DNA from: Acidobacteriaceae bacterium
GTDB taxonomy: Bacteria; Acidobacteriota; Terriglobia; Terriglobales; Acidobacteriaceae
Reading direction: 5' to 3'
Length of the DNA stretch: 53,118 bases
NCBI GenBank assembly: GCA_003171315.1
Contig: PMYE01000200.1
Span: forward strand, 1-53,118
Numbering within the stretch: the stretch's first letter is position 1; each line of letters begins with the position of its first letter. This document shows positions 7,996-16,627 of the stretch, one piece after another. Under the pieces are notes generated by a model. It ran no database searches and was not told the origin of the DNA. It saw nothing but the letters and a program-made list of their open reading frames with translations. The position numbers and the translations under genes are program-made.

Positions 7996-8940
7996 ATGAA
8001 TCGAGATCGAGCGCCGATGCTGGAAAGAATCACACGCGGCGAGGTTCTGATTTCTGACGGAGCCATGGGGACCTACCTGCAGGCTGCGGGCCTGGGCAGC
8101 CAGGAGTGCCCGGAATCCTGGTGCCTCTCGCATCCCGAGGTGGTGAGGGGAATCGCGGCCGCGTATGTCTCGGCTGGGTCGGATATCGTGGAAACCAACT
8201 CCTTCGGCGGCAATTCTTTTCGCCTGGCGTCGTTTCAACTCGCCGGCAAGGTGCGCGAGTTCAACCTGGCGGCGGCGGCGCTGGCGCGTGATGCCATGGG
8301 AGACAAGGGCTATGTCGCCGCTTCGGTCGGCCCAACGGCTCTGCCGGGGAAAGACGAGGGCAGAACGATCTCTGCCGAGCAGCTCTACTTGAGCTTTGTG
8401 GAACAGATGACGGCCCTGGCCGAAGGCGGCGCCGATGCACTGTGCATCGAAACCATGTCTTCGCTCACCGAGGCTACCCAGGCCATTCGCGCCGCCAAAG
8501 AGAACACCCGTCTGCCGGTCATTTGCACCTTCGCGTTCGGCGCTACGCCGCGAGGGTTCTTCACCCAGACGGGAGTTACGCCGGAACAGGCGGCCACCGG
8601 AGCCGCCGAAGCCGGGGCCGACATTGTAGGCGCCAACTGCGGAATTGGCATCGAAGATATGATCCCCATCGTGCGCCGCATGCGCGCCGCCTTGCCCGGA
8701 GTTCCGCTCCTCATTCATGTGAACGCCGGCATGAATACCATCATGTACGGCAAGGTCGTATTCAACGCAACCCCGGAGTATATGGCCTCGCATGTCGAAG
8801 AGCTGATCCGGGCCGGCGCAAATATCATCGGTGGCTGCTGCGGCACGACTCCAGACCACATCACGGCGATGGCGAGAACGGCGCGGAATTTTCTCACGAT
8901 GCCCGGGCATCCCGGGGTTAGCTTCCGCCACCGGGTCTAA
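7996..8940 (+). CDS. Homocysteine S-methyltransferase family protein (MetH homocysteine-module-like)
   Basis: This is a stand-alone zinc-dependent thiol methyltransferase barrel of 314 residues, equivalent to the first module of MetH or to BHMT/MmuM. It shows DGAMGTYLQ at the start, ETNSFGGN, the first zinc Cys in GANCGIG (about residue 215) and the paired cysteines GGCCGTTP (about residue 278). It therefore has the complete three-Cys zinc site. It follows fhs on the same strand. With the separate folate module (3200-4069) and corrinoid module (82-720), the window encodes three MetH modules on separate polypeptides. The natural methyl donor cannot be told from sequence. The start ATG at 7996 has only a weak upstream purine tract. 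Confidence 0.9.
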   Translation: MNRDRAPMLERITRGEVLISDGAMGTYLQAAGLGSQECPESWCLSHPEVVRGIAAAYVSAGSDIVETNSFGGNSFRLASFQLAGKVREFNLAAAALARDAMGDKGYVAASVGPTALPGKDEGRTISAEQLYLSFVEQMTALAEGGADALCIETMSSLTEATQAIRAAKENTRLPVICTFAFGATPRGFFTQTGVTPEQAATGAAEAGADIVGANCGIGIEDMIPIVRRMRAALPGVPLLIHVNAGMNTIMYGKVVFNATPEYMASHVEELIRAGANIIGGCCGTTPDHITAMARTARNFLTMPGHPGVSFRHRV

Positions 8941-8976
8941 GCCGATACGACTAGAGCGCTGCTCACGTGGACCGGT

Positions 8977-9150
8977 GTGCCGCTCCGTGCCCCACTTCAC
9001 GCACACTCCGCGCCAACGCCGGCCGTCCTCTATTTCTTGGATGGAGAAGCAGAAGCTCAGTTGGGAGAAGGCAAGGTCAGTACCCAGGCAGGCTCATTCG
9101 TCTACATGCCACCGATGTTGCCCCATGCCAATGTGACGATGCGGATCCCG
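8977..9150 (+). pseudogene. Cupin-domain fragment
   Basis: The plus frame reads LHAHSAPT, LYFLDGEAEAQLGEGKVS and AGSFVYMPPMLPHA, which are the two conserved cupin blocks including the metal-site-like His and the PHA turn. The open frame runs from 8977 to 9198 with no N-terminal part. After PHANV the text (TMRIPIIRTCSSCGS) no longer looks like a cupin, so a frameshift or deletion is likely. There is no convincing start or Shine-Dalgarno. It is interpreted as a broken cupin between the homocysteine methyltransferase and tRNA-Pro; a small functional monocupin is less likely. Confidence 0.5.
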
Positions 9151-9413
9151 ATCATCCGGACGTGCTCTTCCTGTGGGTCTCCAATTCGAATTGAGTGACA
9201 GATACACGGTTCCCTCGGACTTCGCAACTGAGGCGAATGCACGTATATCCTGCGAGAGTTACTGCAGATTCCTGGACGGTTGAGTCTCATTGAAATGCAA
9301 CTGGAAAACCAGGAGGCGGTGACCGCTACAAATTTGACTACAGTGCTGTAGCGGGAAAAAGCAGATGCGTGACAGGAATCGGCTATATCGCTTGAAATCT
9401 CAATAGCTTGTAA
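9151..9413. other. Non-coding stretch before tRNA-Pro
   Basis: No ORF with recognizable homology, no clear promoter and no repeat were seen here. The short ORFs in the track overlap the cupin relic or the tRNA and have no family features. Confidence 0.4.
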
Positions 9414-9490
9414 TGGTCGGGGCGGAGGGATTCGAACCCCCGACCCTCTGCTCCCAAAGCAGATGCGCTACCAGACTGCGCTACGCCCCG
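9414..9490 (-). tRNA. tRNA-Pro(TGG)
   Basis: On the minus strand the sequence starts CGGGGCGTAGCGCAG and ends TCCGCCCCGACCA, forming a full cloverleaf of 77 nt with CCA encoded. The anticodon loop TTTGGGA gives anticodon TGG. The acceptor stem CGGGGCG/CGCCCCG pairs fully. Confidence 0.97.
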
Positions 9491-9700
9491 ATAACCACTT
9501 TCGATTGTAACCCCAATCCGGCTTCTATCCGGTTCCCATGCGCGGCCTTCACTGGTGTGGCAGCCATGCGATCGGCCACAACACCGGCACACCGGCGAGG
9601 AGGCATTTGCAGAAGTAGCATCTCGATCGCTCGGCGGCCGGTTTGCTTCTTCCGGGCCGGCCCGTGATTCTGTTTCGATGCTACAATCGGACTAGCAGAT

Positions 9701-9776
9701 GGCGGCAGTAGTTCAGTGGCAGAACGCCTGACTGTGGCTCAGGATGTCGTGGGTTCGATCCCCACCCGCCGCCCCA
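9701..9776 (+). tRNA. tRNA-His(GTG)
   Basis: The anticodon stem CCTGA/TCAGG encloses loop CTGTGGC, giving anticodon GTG. The extra G at position -1, opposite C73, is present as expected for tRNA-His, and CCA is encoded. T-stem GTGGG/CCCAC is intact. The acceptor stem has one A6:C67 mismatch. A TACAAT hexamer at 9682-9687 is a plausible -10 element. Confidence 0.96.
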
Positions 9777-9794
9777 ATTTCCCCTCATAAATCC

Positions 9795-10907
9795 ATGAAA
9801 AAATGGCGCTTAATGTTCGAATCTGCCGGGTCGAACACCGTGACGCCAGCCAGCTTATCGACACATAGACCCCAGCGGTTCCCGCCGTGGCTTACTGCGT
9901 TTGAGCCCCATCCCTGGCTCTCGAACGGCCACGTTCAAACCATCGTGGGCAACTTTCTTCCTCGGCCCGCATTTCGCCTGGCTACAGTCACAGAGACGGT
10001 TGAAGTCGATCCCGCGGATGGCAGCCGCGTCCTCTGCCATTGCCATTGGCAGCCTGAGAAGGAGCGCGCCCAGCGGCTCATGACAGTGCTGGTGCACGGG
10101 CTGGAGGGCTCGTCGGATTCGCGCTACATCCTGGGCATCGCCGTGCGCGCCTTTGCCGCCGGCATGAACGTCGTCCGCATGAACATGCGCAACTGCGGCG
10201 ACGCCGACGCACTGACGCCCACGCTATATCACTCTGGCCGCTCCTCCGATGTGGATGCCGTGGTTCGCCACTTCGTTGCGCGCTTCGGCCTCGAGCGGGT
10301 GGCGCTGGTTGGCTACTCGATGGGCGGCAATCTTGTGCTCAAGCTCGCAGGCGAGTGGGGTGCGTGCGCGCCTCTTGTTGCTGTCGCAACGGTTTGTCCG
10401 GCTATCGATCTGGCCGCCGGCGCCGATGCCCTTCACGAACCGGCCAATCGCATCTACGAGCGTCATTTCCTTCGCGGGCTGATGCGGCGGTTTCGCCACA
10501 AATCGGAACTGTTTCCGGCTGTTTACCAAGCCCGCGGCATCGGCCCAATCCGCTCCATCCGCGAGTTCGACCAAAAAATCGTCGCCCGCTATTGCGGCTT
10601 CCGTGATGCCGACGACTATTATTACCGCGCCGCCAGCGCCCGAGTCATTGACCGCATCGCCGTTCCCACGCTCATTCTCGGCGCGCAGGACGATCCGTTC
10701 ATCCGTCTCTTTCCCGAAACTCGCGCGCGGATCCTTGGCAATCCAAACATCGACTTCATCGAAGCGCGCCACGGAGGCCACTGCGCCTTCCTCAGCCGCC
10801 GCTCCGCGGATGGCGTCCACTGGGCCGAGGCCACCGTCGTCCGTTACCTTCAAGCTGTCACTGAGGAAACGCCGCCTCGGACCGGCATTTCGAACTTGCC
10901 GAATTAG
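9795..10907 (+). CDS. YheT-family alpha/beta hydrolase
   Basis: This is a COG0429-type alpha/beta hydrolase of about 370 residues, probably a cytoplasmic or membrane-associated esterase of unknown substrate. Visible features are HPWLSNGHVQTI near the N-terminus, VHGLEGSSDS (oxyanion region), the nucleophile elbow GYSMGGN, the acid in LGAQDDPF and the catalytic His in GGHCAFL. The track ORF starts at 9744 inside tRNA-His, which cannot be right. ATG 9795 (MKKWRL) or ATG 9813 (MFES) are realistic; neither has a strong Shine-Dalgarno. It begins just 18 bases after the tRNA and may be co-transcribed with it. Confidence 0.88.
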   Translation: MKKWRLMFESAGSNTVTPASLSTHRPQRFPPWLTAFEPHPWLSNGHVQTIVGNFLPRPAFRLATVTETVEVDPADGSRVLCHCHWQPEKERAQRLMTVLVHGLEGSSDSRYILGIAVRAFAAGMNVVRMNMRNCGDADALTPTLYHSGRSSDVDAVVRHFVARFGLERVALVGYSMGGNLVLKLAGEWGACAPLVAVATVCPAIDLAAGADALHEPANRIYERHFLRGLMRRFRHKSELFPAVYQARGIGPIRSIREFDQKIVARYCGFRDADDYYYRAASARVIDRIAVPTLILGAQDDPFIRLFPETRARILGNPNIDFIEARHGGHCAFLSRRSADGVHWAEATVVRYLQAVTEETPPRTGISNLPN

Positions 10908-10981
10908 CTTTCGGGCAGGCAAATCCATCTGCTACCTTGGAGCGAGGTAGCCTCCTCCCCCGGAACAAACTCTACTGACAG

Positions 10982-12397
10982 GTGACCGCATTGGACTTGA
11001 TTGAGCGGCTTGCGGAGCACAAGACGCTGGGTACAGCGCCCCGGGAGGAACTTGCCTGGCTGGCGGCGCACGGGACGCTGCGAAAGCTGAATGCCGGCGG
11101 GGTGCTGTCTCACAAAGGCGCTCCGGTTGAGGGCCTGTACATTGTGTTGTCGGGCCACGTTTCGCTGTCGGTCGATCGAGGCTCCGGGCCACAGAAGGCG
11201 ATTGATTGGCGGGCTGGCGACGTAACCGGAGTGTTGCCGTATTCGCGATTGGGGAGCCCCCCGGGAGACGCCGTCGCAGAGGAACCGACCGAGATTCTGG
11301 CGCTGCCCCGGGATGAACTTCAAGCGCTGACCCGCGAGTGCTTTGAGGTGACCAGGATCCTGGTGCACATTATGCTCGATCGTGCGCGACTCTTCACCTC
11401 CGGCGACCTGCAGAACGAAAAGATGATTTCGCTGGGCAAGCTCTCGGCAGGCCTGGCTCACGAACTGAATAATCCCGCTTCTGCCATTGAGCGCAGTGCG
11501 GCGCTGCTTGAAGACCGGTTGGGAGAGGCTGAGGAGGCGACGCACGCATTGGGCGTTGCCCGGTTGAGCGATGCGCAACTTGCCGCCGTGGACGCGATTC
11601 GGGCCGCCTGCCTGGCCAAGGCGCCGCTGGGAGTCCGGTCTCCTGTCCAGCAGGCTGAGCGAGAAGAGGCAATTGCCGGATGGCTTGCCGATCATGGGCT
11701 CAACACCGCAGGCGCAGAAGCGCTTGCCGACACCCAGGTCACCTTCGAGGCGCTCGACCAGCTCGCCGCAGCTGTGCAGGGTTCTGCGCTGGACGCGGTG
11801 TTGCGTTGGGCTGCGGCAGGATGCGCAGTGCGCAATCTTGCTTCAGAGATCCAGGAAGCAGCCATGCGCGTCTCTGGCCTCGTCATGGCTATCAAAGGAT
11901 TCACGCACATGGATCAGGCGATGGTGGCCGAGCCGGTCGACCTGGGACTGAGCCTGGGCAACACGGTAGCTGTACTCAAGGCGAAGGCAGGGCAGAAGTC
12001 GGCGGCTGTGACAATCGAACTGGAAGCCGGCTTGCCGCGCGTGCGCGGGTTCGCGGGCGAATTGAACCAAGTGTGGGGAAACCTGATTGACAACGCGCTC
12101 GACGCGATCCCGGATGGCGGTCGCGTGGAGGTCAGAGCGAACCGCGGCGGTCAGGCCGTAGTAGTGCGCGTGACCGACAATGGGCCCGGCATCCCCGCGC
12201 CCATCCGCGAACGCATCTTCGATCCGTTTTTCACGACCAAACCGATGGGACAGGGCACGGGCCTCGGCCTCGATATTGTCCGGCGTCTCGTTCGCCACAA
12301 CGACGGCACGATTGAAGTAGAGTCGCAACCAGGCCGGACGGAGTTTCGGGTTACGCTGCCAATTGCCGAGATCCATAGCGAAGGAGTTCCGCGATGA
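10982..12397 (+). CDS. Cyclic-nucleotide-binding-domain sensor histidine kinase
   Basis: The protein has 471 residues and no membrane segment, so it is a soluble sensor kinase. Residues ~15-135 form a cNMP-binding/CRP-like sensor fold (GLYIVLSGHVSLSV, a hydrophobic beta roll, then a helix). Residues ~150-175 carry the dimerisation H-box GKLSAGLAHELNNP with the phosphoacceptor His. An unusual ~150-residue helical insert follows. The HATPase domain then has NLIDNALDAIP (N box), VTDNGPGIP (G1), FDPFFTTK (F) and GTGLGLDIV (G2). The start is GTG 10982. Its stop overlaps the next gene's ATG by 4 bases, so kinase and response-regulator flavoprotein form one translationally coupled pair. The ligand may be a nucleotide or a redox cue; that is inference. 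Confidence 0.9.
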   Translation: MTALDLIERLAEHKTLGTAPREELAWLAAHGTLRKLNAGGVLSHKGAPVEGLYIVLSGHVSLSVDRGSGPQKAIDWRAGDVTGVLPYSRLGSPPGDAVAEEPTEILALPRDELQALTRECFEVTRILVHIMLDRARLFTSGDLQNEKMISLGKLSAGLAHELNNPASAIERSAALLEDRLGEAEEATHALGVARLSDAQLAAVDAIRAACLAKAPLGVRSPVQQAEREEAIAGWLADHGLNTAGAEALADTQVTFEALDQLAAAVQGSALDAVLRWAAAGCAVRNLASEIQEAAMRVSGLVMAIKGFTHMDQAMVAEPVDLGLSLGNTVAVLKAKAGQKSAAVTIELEAGLPRVRGFAGELNQVWGNLIDNALDAIPDGGRVEVRANRGGQAVVVRVTDNGPGIPAPIRERIFDPFFTTKPMGQGTGLGLDIVRRLVRHNDGTIEVESQPGRTEFRVTLPIAEIHSEGVPR

Positions 12398-14058
12398 ACA
12401 AGCCTGTTCTGCTCATTGTGGATGACGATCCGCAGGTACTGGCTGCGGTGCGCCGGGATCTTCGTTCCCGTTACAGGGAGAACTACACAGTGATGAGCGC
12501 GGCATCGGGAGAAGAGGCGCTAAATGCCATCCGCGAACTGAAAAGCCGTGGGGATTCGCTGGCCATGGTGGTCTGCGATCAGCGCATGCCGGGCATGATG
12601 GGCAGCGAGGTATTAGCCAAATCCCGCCCTGTGTATCCGCTGGCGCGCAGGGTTCTGTTAACCGCTTACTCCGATATCGACGCAGCGGTGAAGGCGATCA
12701 ACGAAGCACACCTCGACCATTATCTTTCCAAGCCCTGGGAACCGCCCGAGGAACGGCTATTCCCTGCGGTTGACGATCTGCTGGATGCATGGCAGGCCGA
12801 GTCTCTGCCGGAAGCGAAGGGACTGCGGCTGGTCGGTCATCAGTGGTCTCCTCAATCCCACGCCATCAAGGAATTTCTGGCCAGCAACCTGATTCCCTAT
12901 CGCTGGCTTGAGGTGACGCACGATGCCGATGCTCGTGCGCTGCTGGATGCGGCCGGCGTGGGAGCCGACGAACTGCCGGCGCTCTTCTTTGACGACGGAA
13001 CGCCGGTGTTACGCAACCCCGATCCCCGACAGGTGGCCGAGCGCCTGGGCAAACCTATGACGGCCGCGTTTGATGTCTACGATCTCGCGATCGTCGGAGC
13101 CGGCCCCGCCGGCCTTGCCGCCGCTGTTTACGGTGCGTCAGAAGGTTTGAGAACGATTCTGCTTGATCGTCACGCGCCGGGCGGCCAGGCGGGCACAAGT
13201 TCGCGTATCGAGAACTACCTGGGATTCCCGGCAGGTGTGAGCGGTAGTGAGCTGACGCGGCGCGCAATTTCCCAGGCGCAGCGTCTGGGTGCGGAGTTTC
13301 TGGTGCCGCTCGAGGTGACCGGCATGTCGATCGACGGCGGATACAAGCGGCTCACGCTCGCCGACGGTCGCCAGATCGTATCGCGGGCGTTGCTGGCCAG
13401 CTCTGGAATGTCCTATCGCGAACATCCCGCACCGGGCATTGCGGAGCACACGGGCGCGGGAGTGTACTACGGTGCGGCAACCACTGAGGCGGCAGAGTTC
13501 CGCGACCGGCGAGTGCTCGTTGTAGGCGGCGGAAACTCGGCGGGCCAGGGCGCCATGTATCTGGCGCGCTTCGCAAAGGAAGTGGAGATTGTGGTACGCC
13601 GCGATAGCTTGCGCGAAACCATGTCGCAGTACCTGATTGAACAGATCGAGAAGACCCCCAACATCCACCTTCGCCCGCGCACGGAAATCGCGCGCGTCGA
13701 GGGCGAGGGTCACGTCGAGCGCGTCGTTTTTCTATCGCTCGACGATGGATCGACCCAGTCCGAGGAAACCGACGCGCTGTTCATCTTCATCGGTACGCGC
13801 CCCAGAAGTGAATGGCTACCTGCCGAAGTGCTGCGCGACGCCAAGGGGTTTGTGCTCACGGGGCGGGACATGATGGCGGCTGATGGGTACGCGCGCACCT
13901 GGAAGGAGCAGCGCGATCCGCTCATTCTCGAGACCAGCGTTCCCGGCGTGTTTGCCGCGGGAGACCTCCGTGCCGGCGCGATGAACCGCGTAGCATCGGC
14001 TGTCGGAGAGGGGTCGATGGTGGTGCGGCTGGCCCACGAGTACCTGGCCCTGACCTGA
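12394..14058 (+). CDS. Response regulator fused to thioredoxin-reductase-like flavoprotein
   Basis: There are three parts in 554 residues. Residues 1-125 are a receiver domain with VDDDPQ, phospho-Asp in CDQRMPG and Lys in LSKPWEP. Residues ~145-225 look like a thioredoxin/glutaredoxin-fold spacer (LVGHQWSPQSHAIKEFL) without a CxxC. Residues ~230-554 are a two-domain FAD/NAD(P)H oxidoreductase with GAGPAGLAAAVYGASEGL, GGQAGTSSRIENYLGFP, VVGGGNSAGQ and FAAGDLRAG. The place where bacterial TrxB has CxxC reads YYGAATTEA, so it cannot reduce thioredoxin by the usual mechanism. It is coupled to the cNMP-binding kinase upstream. The likely role is a signalling-controlled flavin reductase of unknown partner. 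A true TrxB lies at 25810. Confidence 0.92.
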   Translation: MNKPVLLIVDDDPQVLAAVRRDLRSRYRENYTVMSAASGEEALNAIRELKSRGDSLAMVVCDQRMPGMMGSEVLAKSRPVYPLARRVLLTAYSDIDAAVKAINEAHLDHYLSKPWEPPEERLFPAVDDLLDAWQAESLPEAKGLRLVGHQWSPQSHAIKEFLASNLIPYRWLEVTHDADARALLDAAGVGADELPALFFDDGTPVLRNPDPRQVAERLGKPMTAAFDVYDLAIVGAGPAGLAAAVYGASEGLRTILLDRHAPGGQAGTSSRIENYLGFPAGVSGSELTRRAISQAQRLGAEFLVPLEVTGMSIDGGYKRLTLADGRQIVSRALLASSGMSYREHPAPGIAEHTGAGVYYGAATTEAAEFRDRRVLVVGGGNSAGQGAMYLARFAKEVEIVVRRDSLRETMSQYLIEQIEKTPNIHLRPRTEIARVEGEGHVERVVFLSLDDGSTQSEETDALFIFIGTRPRSEWLPAEVLRDAKGFVLTGRDMMAADGYARTWKEQRDPLILETSVPGVFAAGDLRAGAMNRVASAVGEGSMVVRLAHEYLALT

Positions 14059-14177
14059 GCATCAACCATTGATCTGAGCATCGACCATGACGAGCACTCA
14101 AAACCGCTGTCGCTGCAGGTTCGCCGCCCTGCGCGCGGCTCCCGCATCAGGCACGAAAAAGCTACAATGATTACCGT

Positions 14178-14254
14178 GGGCGAGTAGCTCAATTGGATAG
14201 AGCACCGGCCTTCTAAGCCGGGGGTTGTGGGTTCGATTCCCGCCTCGCCTACCA
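14178..14254 (+). tRNA. tRNA-Arg(TCT)
   Basis: A cloverleaf of 77 nt starts GGGCGAGTAGCTCAAT and ends with encoded CCA. The anticodon stem CCGGC/GCCGG encloses CTTCTAA, giving anticodon TCT. A TACAAT hexamer about 10 bases upstream (14163-14168) is a probable -10 element. Confidence 0.97.
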
Positions 14255-14321
14255 TGTGGAGTTGATCGTTTGCCGTCGCAGATCGATCCCTGCCAATCCG
14301 GCAAATGTTCAATCCCGCAAC

Positions 14322-15179
14322 CTACGCGCTTAGCAGTTTCACCAGATTCGCGTAGCTGATTGCGAGGCTCTCAAGCGGCGGCCTGTCCGTCACGTCCTGC
14401 TCCACATACATATTTGCAATATGGTTCTCGGCAGCCAGCCGCAGAATCTTTTTCCAGTCCAGCGTGCCCTCGCCCACCTCGGTAAAATGTGCTGACTCCG
14501 GCCCAGTGTCGAATGAGGTCGGCACGTTCGGCTTGCGATCCTTCAGGTGTAGCGACTGCATTCGCCTGCCATGTTGGCGCAGCATCGCCACCGGGTCGTA
14601 CCCCGCCTGCGCCACCCAATAGCAGTCCATCTCCCACTGCACCAGCGCGGGGTCGGTGTTTTTGAGCAGCACATCCAGACCGGTCACGCCGCCGTAGTCT
14701 CTGAACTCCAGATTGTGGTTGTGAAAGCCGAATCTCAGGCCCATCTTCTGCAACTGCGCGCCCCATTCGTTGTATTGCTCCGCCACGCGCTTGAATCCAT
14801 CGGCTGAATTAGCCAGAGACCTCGGAGGCATGGAGCAAACCATGCACTCCAGACCCAGTTCTTTGGCGTAGCCGAAGCGGCTTGCAAATTCGTCGTAACC
14901 GAAATGCCCGCTCGGCGCAGTCAGCCCCGCGTCGAGGATGACCCGCCGCAGATCTTTCGCGCTCATCGTGTACTGCAATCCAGAGGTCTCCACAGTCTCG
15001 TAGCCGATCTTGCGAATCGCCGCGAGTGTACCCGCCAAATCCCTGCCGGCAAGGCTGCGTACCGTGTAGAGCTGCACGCCCAGTGGCCGGTCCTTCACTT
15101 TGCCAAATGCGCGCGGCGCCAACGCCAGCGCAGCCAGTCCAGCCGCTGCTTCCGTGGCAAACACTCTTCTCGTCAGCAT
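14322..15179 (-). CDS. Exported sugar phosphate isomerase/epimerase-like TIM barrel protein
   Basis: This is a 285-residue protein of the AP-endonuclease-2/xylose-isomerase-like TIM barrel family. The N-terminus MLTRRVFATEAAAGLAALAL is a Tat-like signal (TRR then a hydrophobic stretch, cleavage near AFG), so it is probably periplasmic. Core motifs include LGVQLYTVRS, GYETVE, FGFHNHNLEF (metal His and Glu), EMDCYWV, LHLKDRK and EVGEGTLDW. These are the positions that usually bind a divalent metal. The substrate is probably a sugar or inositol derivative, but the sequence does not reveal it. It stands alone between tRNA-Arg and the dus relic. Confidence 0.88.
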   Translation of the reverse strand: MLTRRVFATEAAAGLAALALAPRAFGKVKDRPLGVQLYTVRSLAGRDLAGTLAAIRKIGYETVETSGLQYTMSAKDLRRVILDAGLTAPSGHFGYDEFASRFGYAKELGLECMVCSMPPRSLANSADGFKRVAEQYNEWGAQLQKMGLRFGFHNHNLEFRDYGGVTGLDVLLKNTDPALVQWEMDCYWVAQAGYDPVAMLRQHGRRMQSLHLKDRKPNVPTSFDTGPESAHFTEVGEGTLDWKKILRLAAENHIANMYVEQDVTDRPPLESLAISYANLVKLLSA

Positions 15180-15307
15180 GGCGAATTCTCCTCACCGGCC
15201 ATTATAGGCGCACTCATCCGGCATCTCGGGCAACGCCTCTGCGCCATGTTCGAGGATTTGGAGGAGTGTATCTGCTTCCCGCACGCGCAGATGGGAAATC
15301 ACCAAGC

Positions 15308-15964
15308 CTAACCGCAGATCATCTCCGCGTCCGGCATCGCTTGCACGGCAGCTTCGTTGTAAGCGTTGGCCTCCGCCTCAAAGCTCTCGTCTGCCTCAAT
15401 TCGCGGCACACAGAATCGCTCCACTCCGCCCAGCACATCGGCCCCGTTCCGCGCCTGATAGATCGCTGCCCGCAGCTTTGCCCCGCCCGGCACGCCGTGC
15501 GTGAACCACGTGGCGAACTGCTTCATCTTTCCCGCCGGATCCCACCCCACGGACATGGACCTGTCCGCGAGGGCCCCGGCATCGCCCATCCGCGCGTCGC
15601 GCGGCAAATCCTTGGTCGCATCGGCCTCGGCCAGCAGCATCTCGAAATACGCGCGGATCATCCGGTAGCGATCCTCGGTCGTCGGCCGCTCGTAGCTGCC
15701 CGTCGCCGTGTACTCGGCAATCTGCCGGAAGATCCACGGATTCGCCGGCGCCGCGCGCCCGATCATCACCGCGTCGCAGCCCGTGTCGGCCACCATCGCC
15801 GCCGCGTCCTCCGGCGTGCGGATGTCGCCGTTGCCCATCACCGGAATCCCAACCGCCTGTTTCACTTGGGCTATCCAATGCCACTGCGCCTGTCCGCTGT
15901 AGCCTTGCTCGCGCGTGCACGCATGCAGCGCCAGCCCGTTCAGCCCCTCGGCCTTGCGGACGTC
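15308..15964 (-). pseudogene. Truncated tRNA-dihydrouridine synthase (C-terminal two thirds)
   Basis: From about residue 61 of the track ORF the frame is a good DusB-like sequence: GLALHACTREQGYSG, IPVMGNGDIRTPEDA and GCDAVMIGRAAPANPWIF, followed by the helical tRNA-binding C-terminal domain to a normal stop. The N-terminal ~150-170 residues, including the FMN-binding start and the catalytic Cys of Dus enzymes, are missing. They are replaced by transposase-derived sequence in the same reading frame. No Shine-Dalgarno precedes the fused frame. The gene has been beheaded by insertions next to tRNA-Ile and is unlikely to be active. Another dus gene would be expected elsewhere in the genome. Confidence 0.85.
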
Positions 15965-15967
15965 CTC

Positions 15968-16030
15968 CCCTAGTTCCCGATAAGCCCCGTCGCCCCACAC
16001 CTTGCGCTCTTCGCCACGCAGCAGGCCGAG
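15968..16030 (-). mobile_element. IS5-like transposase fragment
   Basis: In the same frame as the dus remnant, the text GLLRGEERKVWGDGAYREL matches the catalytic-Asp region typical of IS5-group DDE transposases (HGEE..VWGD.AYRG). Only about 20 codons remain. It is joined directly to the dus fragment on one side and to an oppositely oriented IS630 piece on the other. Confidence 0.6.
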
Positions 16031-16033
16031 CAG

Positions 16034-16255
16034 TTGGAGCGCCGCACCCACGACTACAAGGGACATGGCCTCACTAGCTTGGTCGCGGCTCTTGAAATCG
16101 CCACAGGCAACGTCCTTGGTAAGCGCTATCGACGCCATCGTATGGTCGAGTTCCTGGATTTCCTGAAGAAGATCGATGCTGCGTTTTCAGCGGGGCTCGA
16201 CATCCACCTGGTGCTGGACAACTACGGCACGCATAAGACGGCTCCGGTCCGCCGC
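16034..16255 (+). mobile_element. IS630-family transposase fragment
   Basis: The plus frame reads ERRTHDYKGHGLTSLVAALE, then YRRHRMVEFLDFLKKID and LHLVLDNYGTHKTAPVRR. This is the DDE catalytic core of IS630-family transposases, including the second Asp in VLDNYGTH. Both ends are missing: it starts abruptly at the IS5-like piece and ends where IS481-like sequence begins on the other strand. It cannot make a functional transposase. Confidence 0.85.
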
Positions 16256-16350
16256 TGTGGTGGTGGCGCCCCGATGTAAAACTTGGCCCATAGTGCCTCC
16301 TTCCACCCTTGGGAGCAAGAATGCACCATCAAACGCCGGGACCAAACATT
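16241..16350 (-). mobile_element. IS481-like element left end with transposase N-terminus
   Basis: On the minus strand a GGAGG motif precedes ATG (16291-16289), and the frame reads MGQVLHRGATTTAADRS. The opening MGQVLHxxATTT is typical of IS481-family transposases. About 17 codons remain before the frame runs into the opposite-strand IS630 piece. The upstream stretch beginning near 16350 (TGTTTGGTCCC on the minus strand) may hold the element's terminal repeat; this last point is inference. Confidence 0.6.
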
Positions 16351-16460
16351 GGGAGTGCGGCGTGCGCAGAGGATTGCCGCGATGTTTGGCGGCGCGTCTT
16401 CGCGCCGGCGCTGATTGTGGTTGGAACGCGGCCATCCGTACCGCCGCAGGAGCTTGACGA

Positions 16461-16536
<76 letters not shown>

Positions 16537-16627
16537 TTCAATGACTTACGGCAGCCCTTCCTGCGAGTGTAGCGGATACAGTAGCGGCTGGCAGCCGTTT
16601 CGGCTCATATACAGCAAAATCGCCAGA

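Noticed and set aside
9413-9667. 84-residue plus-strand ORF (MVGAEGFEPPTLCSQ...)
   Set aside because: It is a translation of the tRNA-Pro gene and flank; this is a well-known artefactual ORF type.
15308-16138. 276-residue ORF taken as an intact protein
   Set aside because: Its first ~60 residues are transposase-derived or unrelated and there is no ribosome site; the real Dus homology starts in mid-fold.
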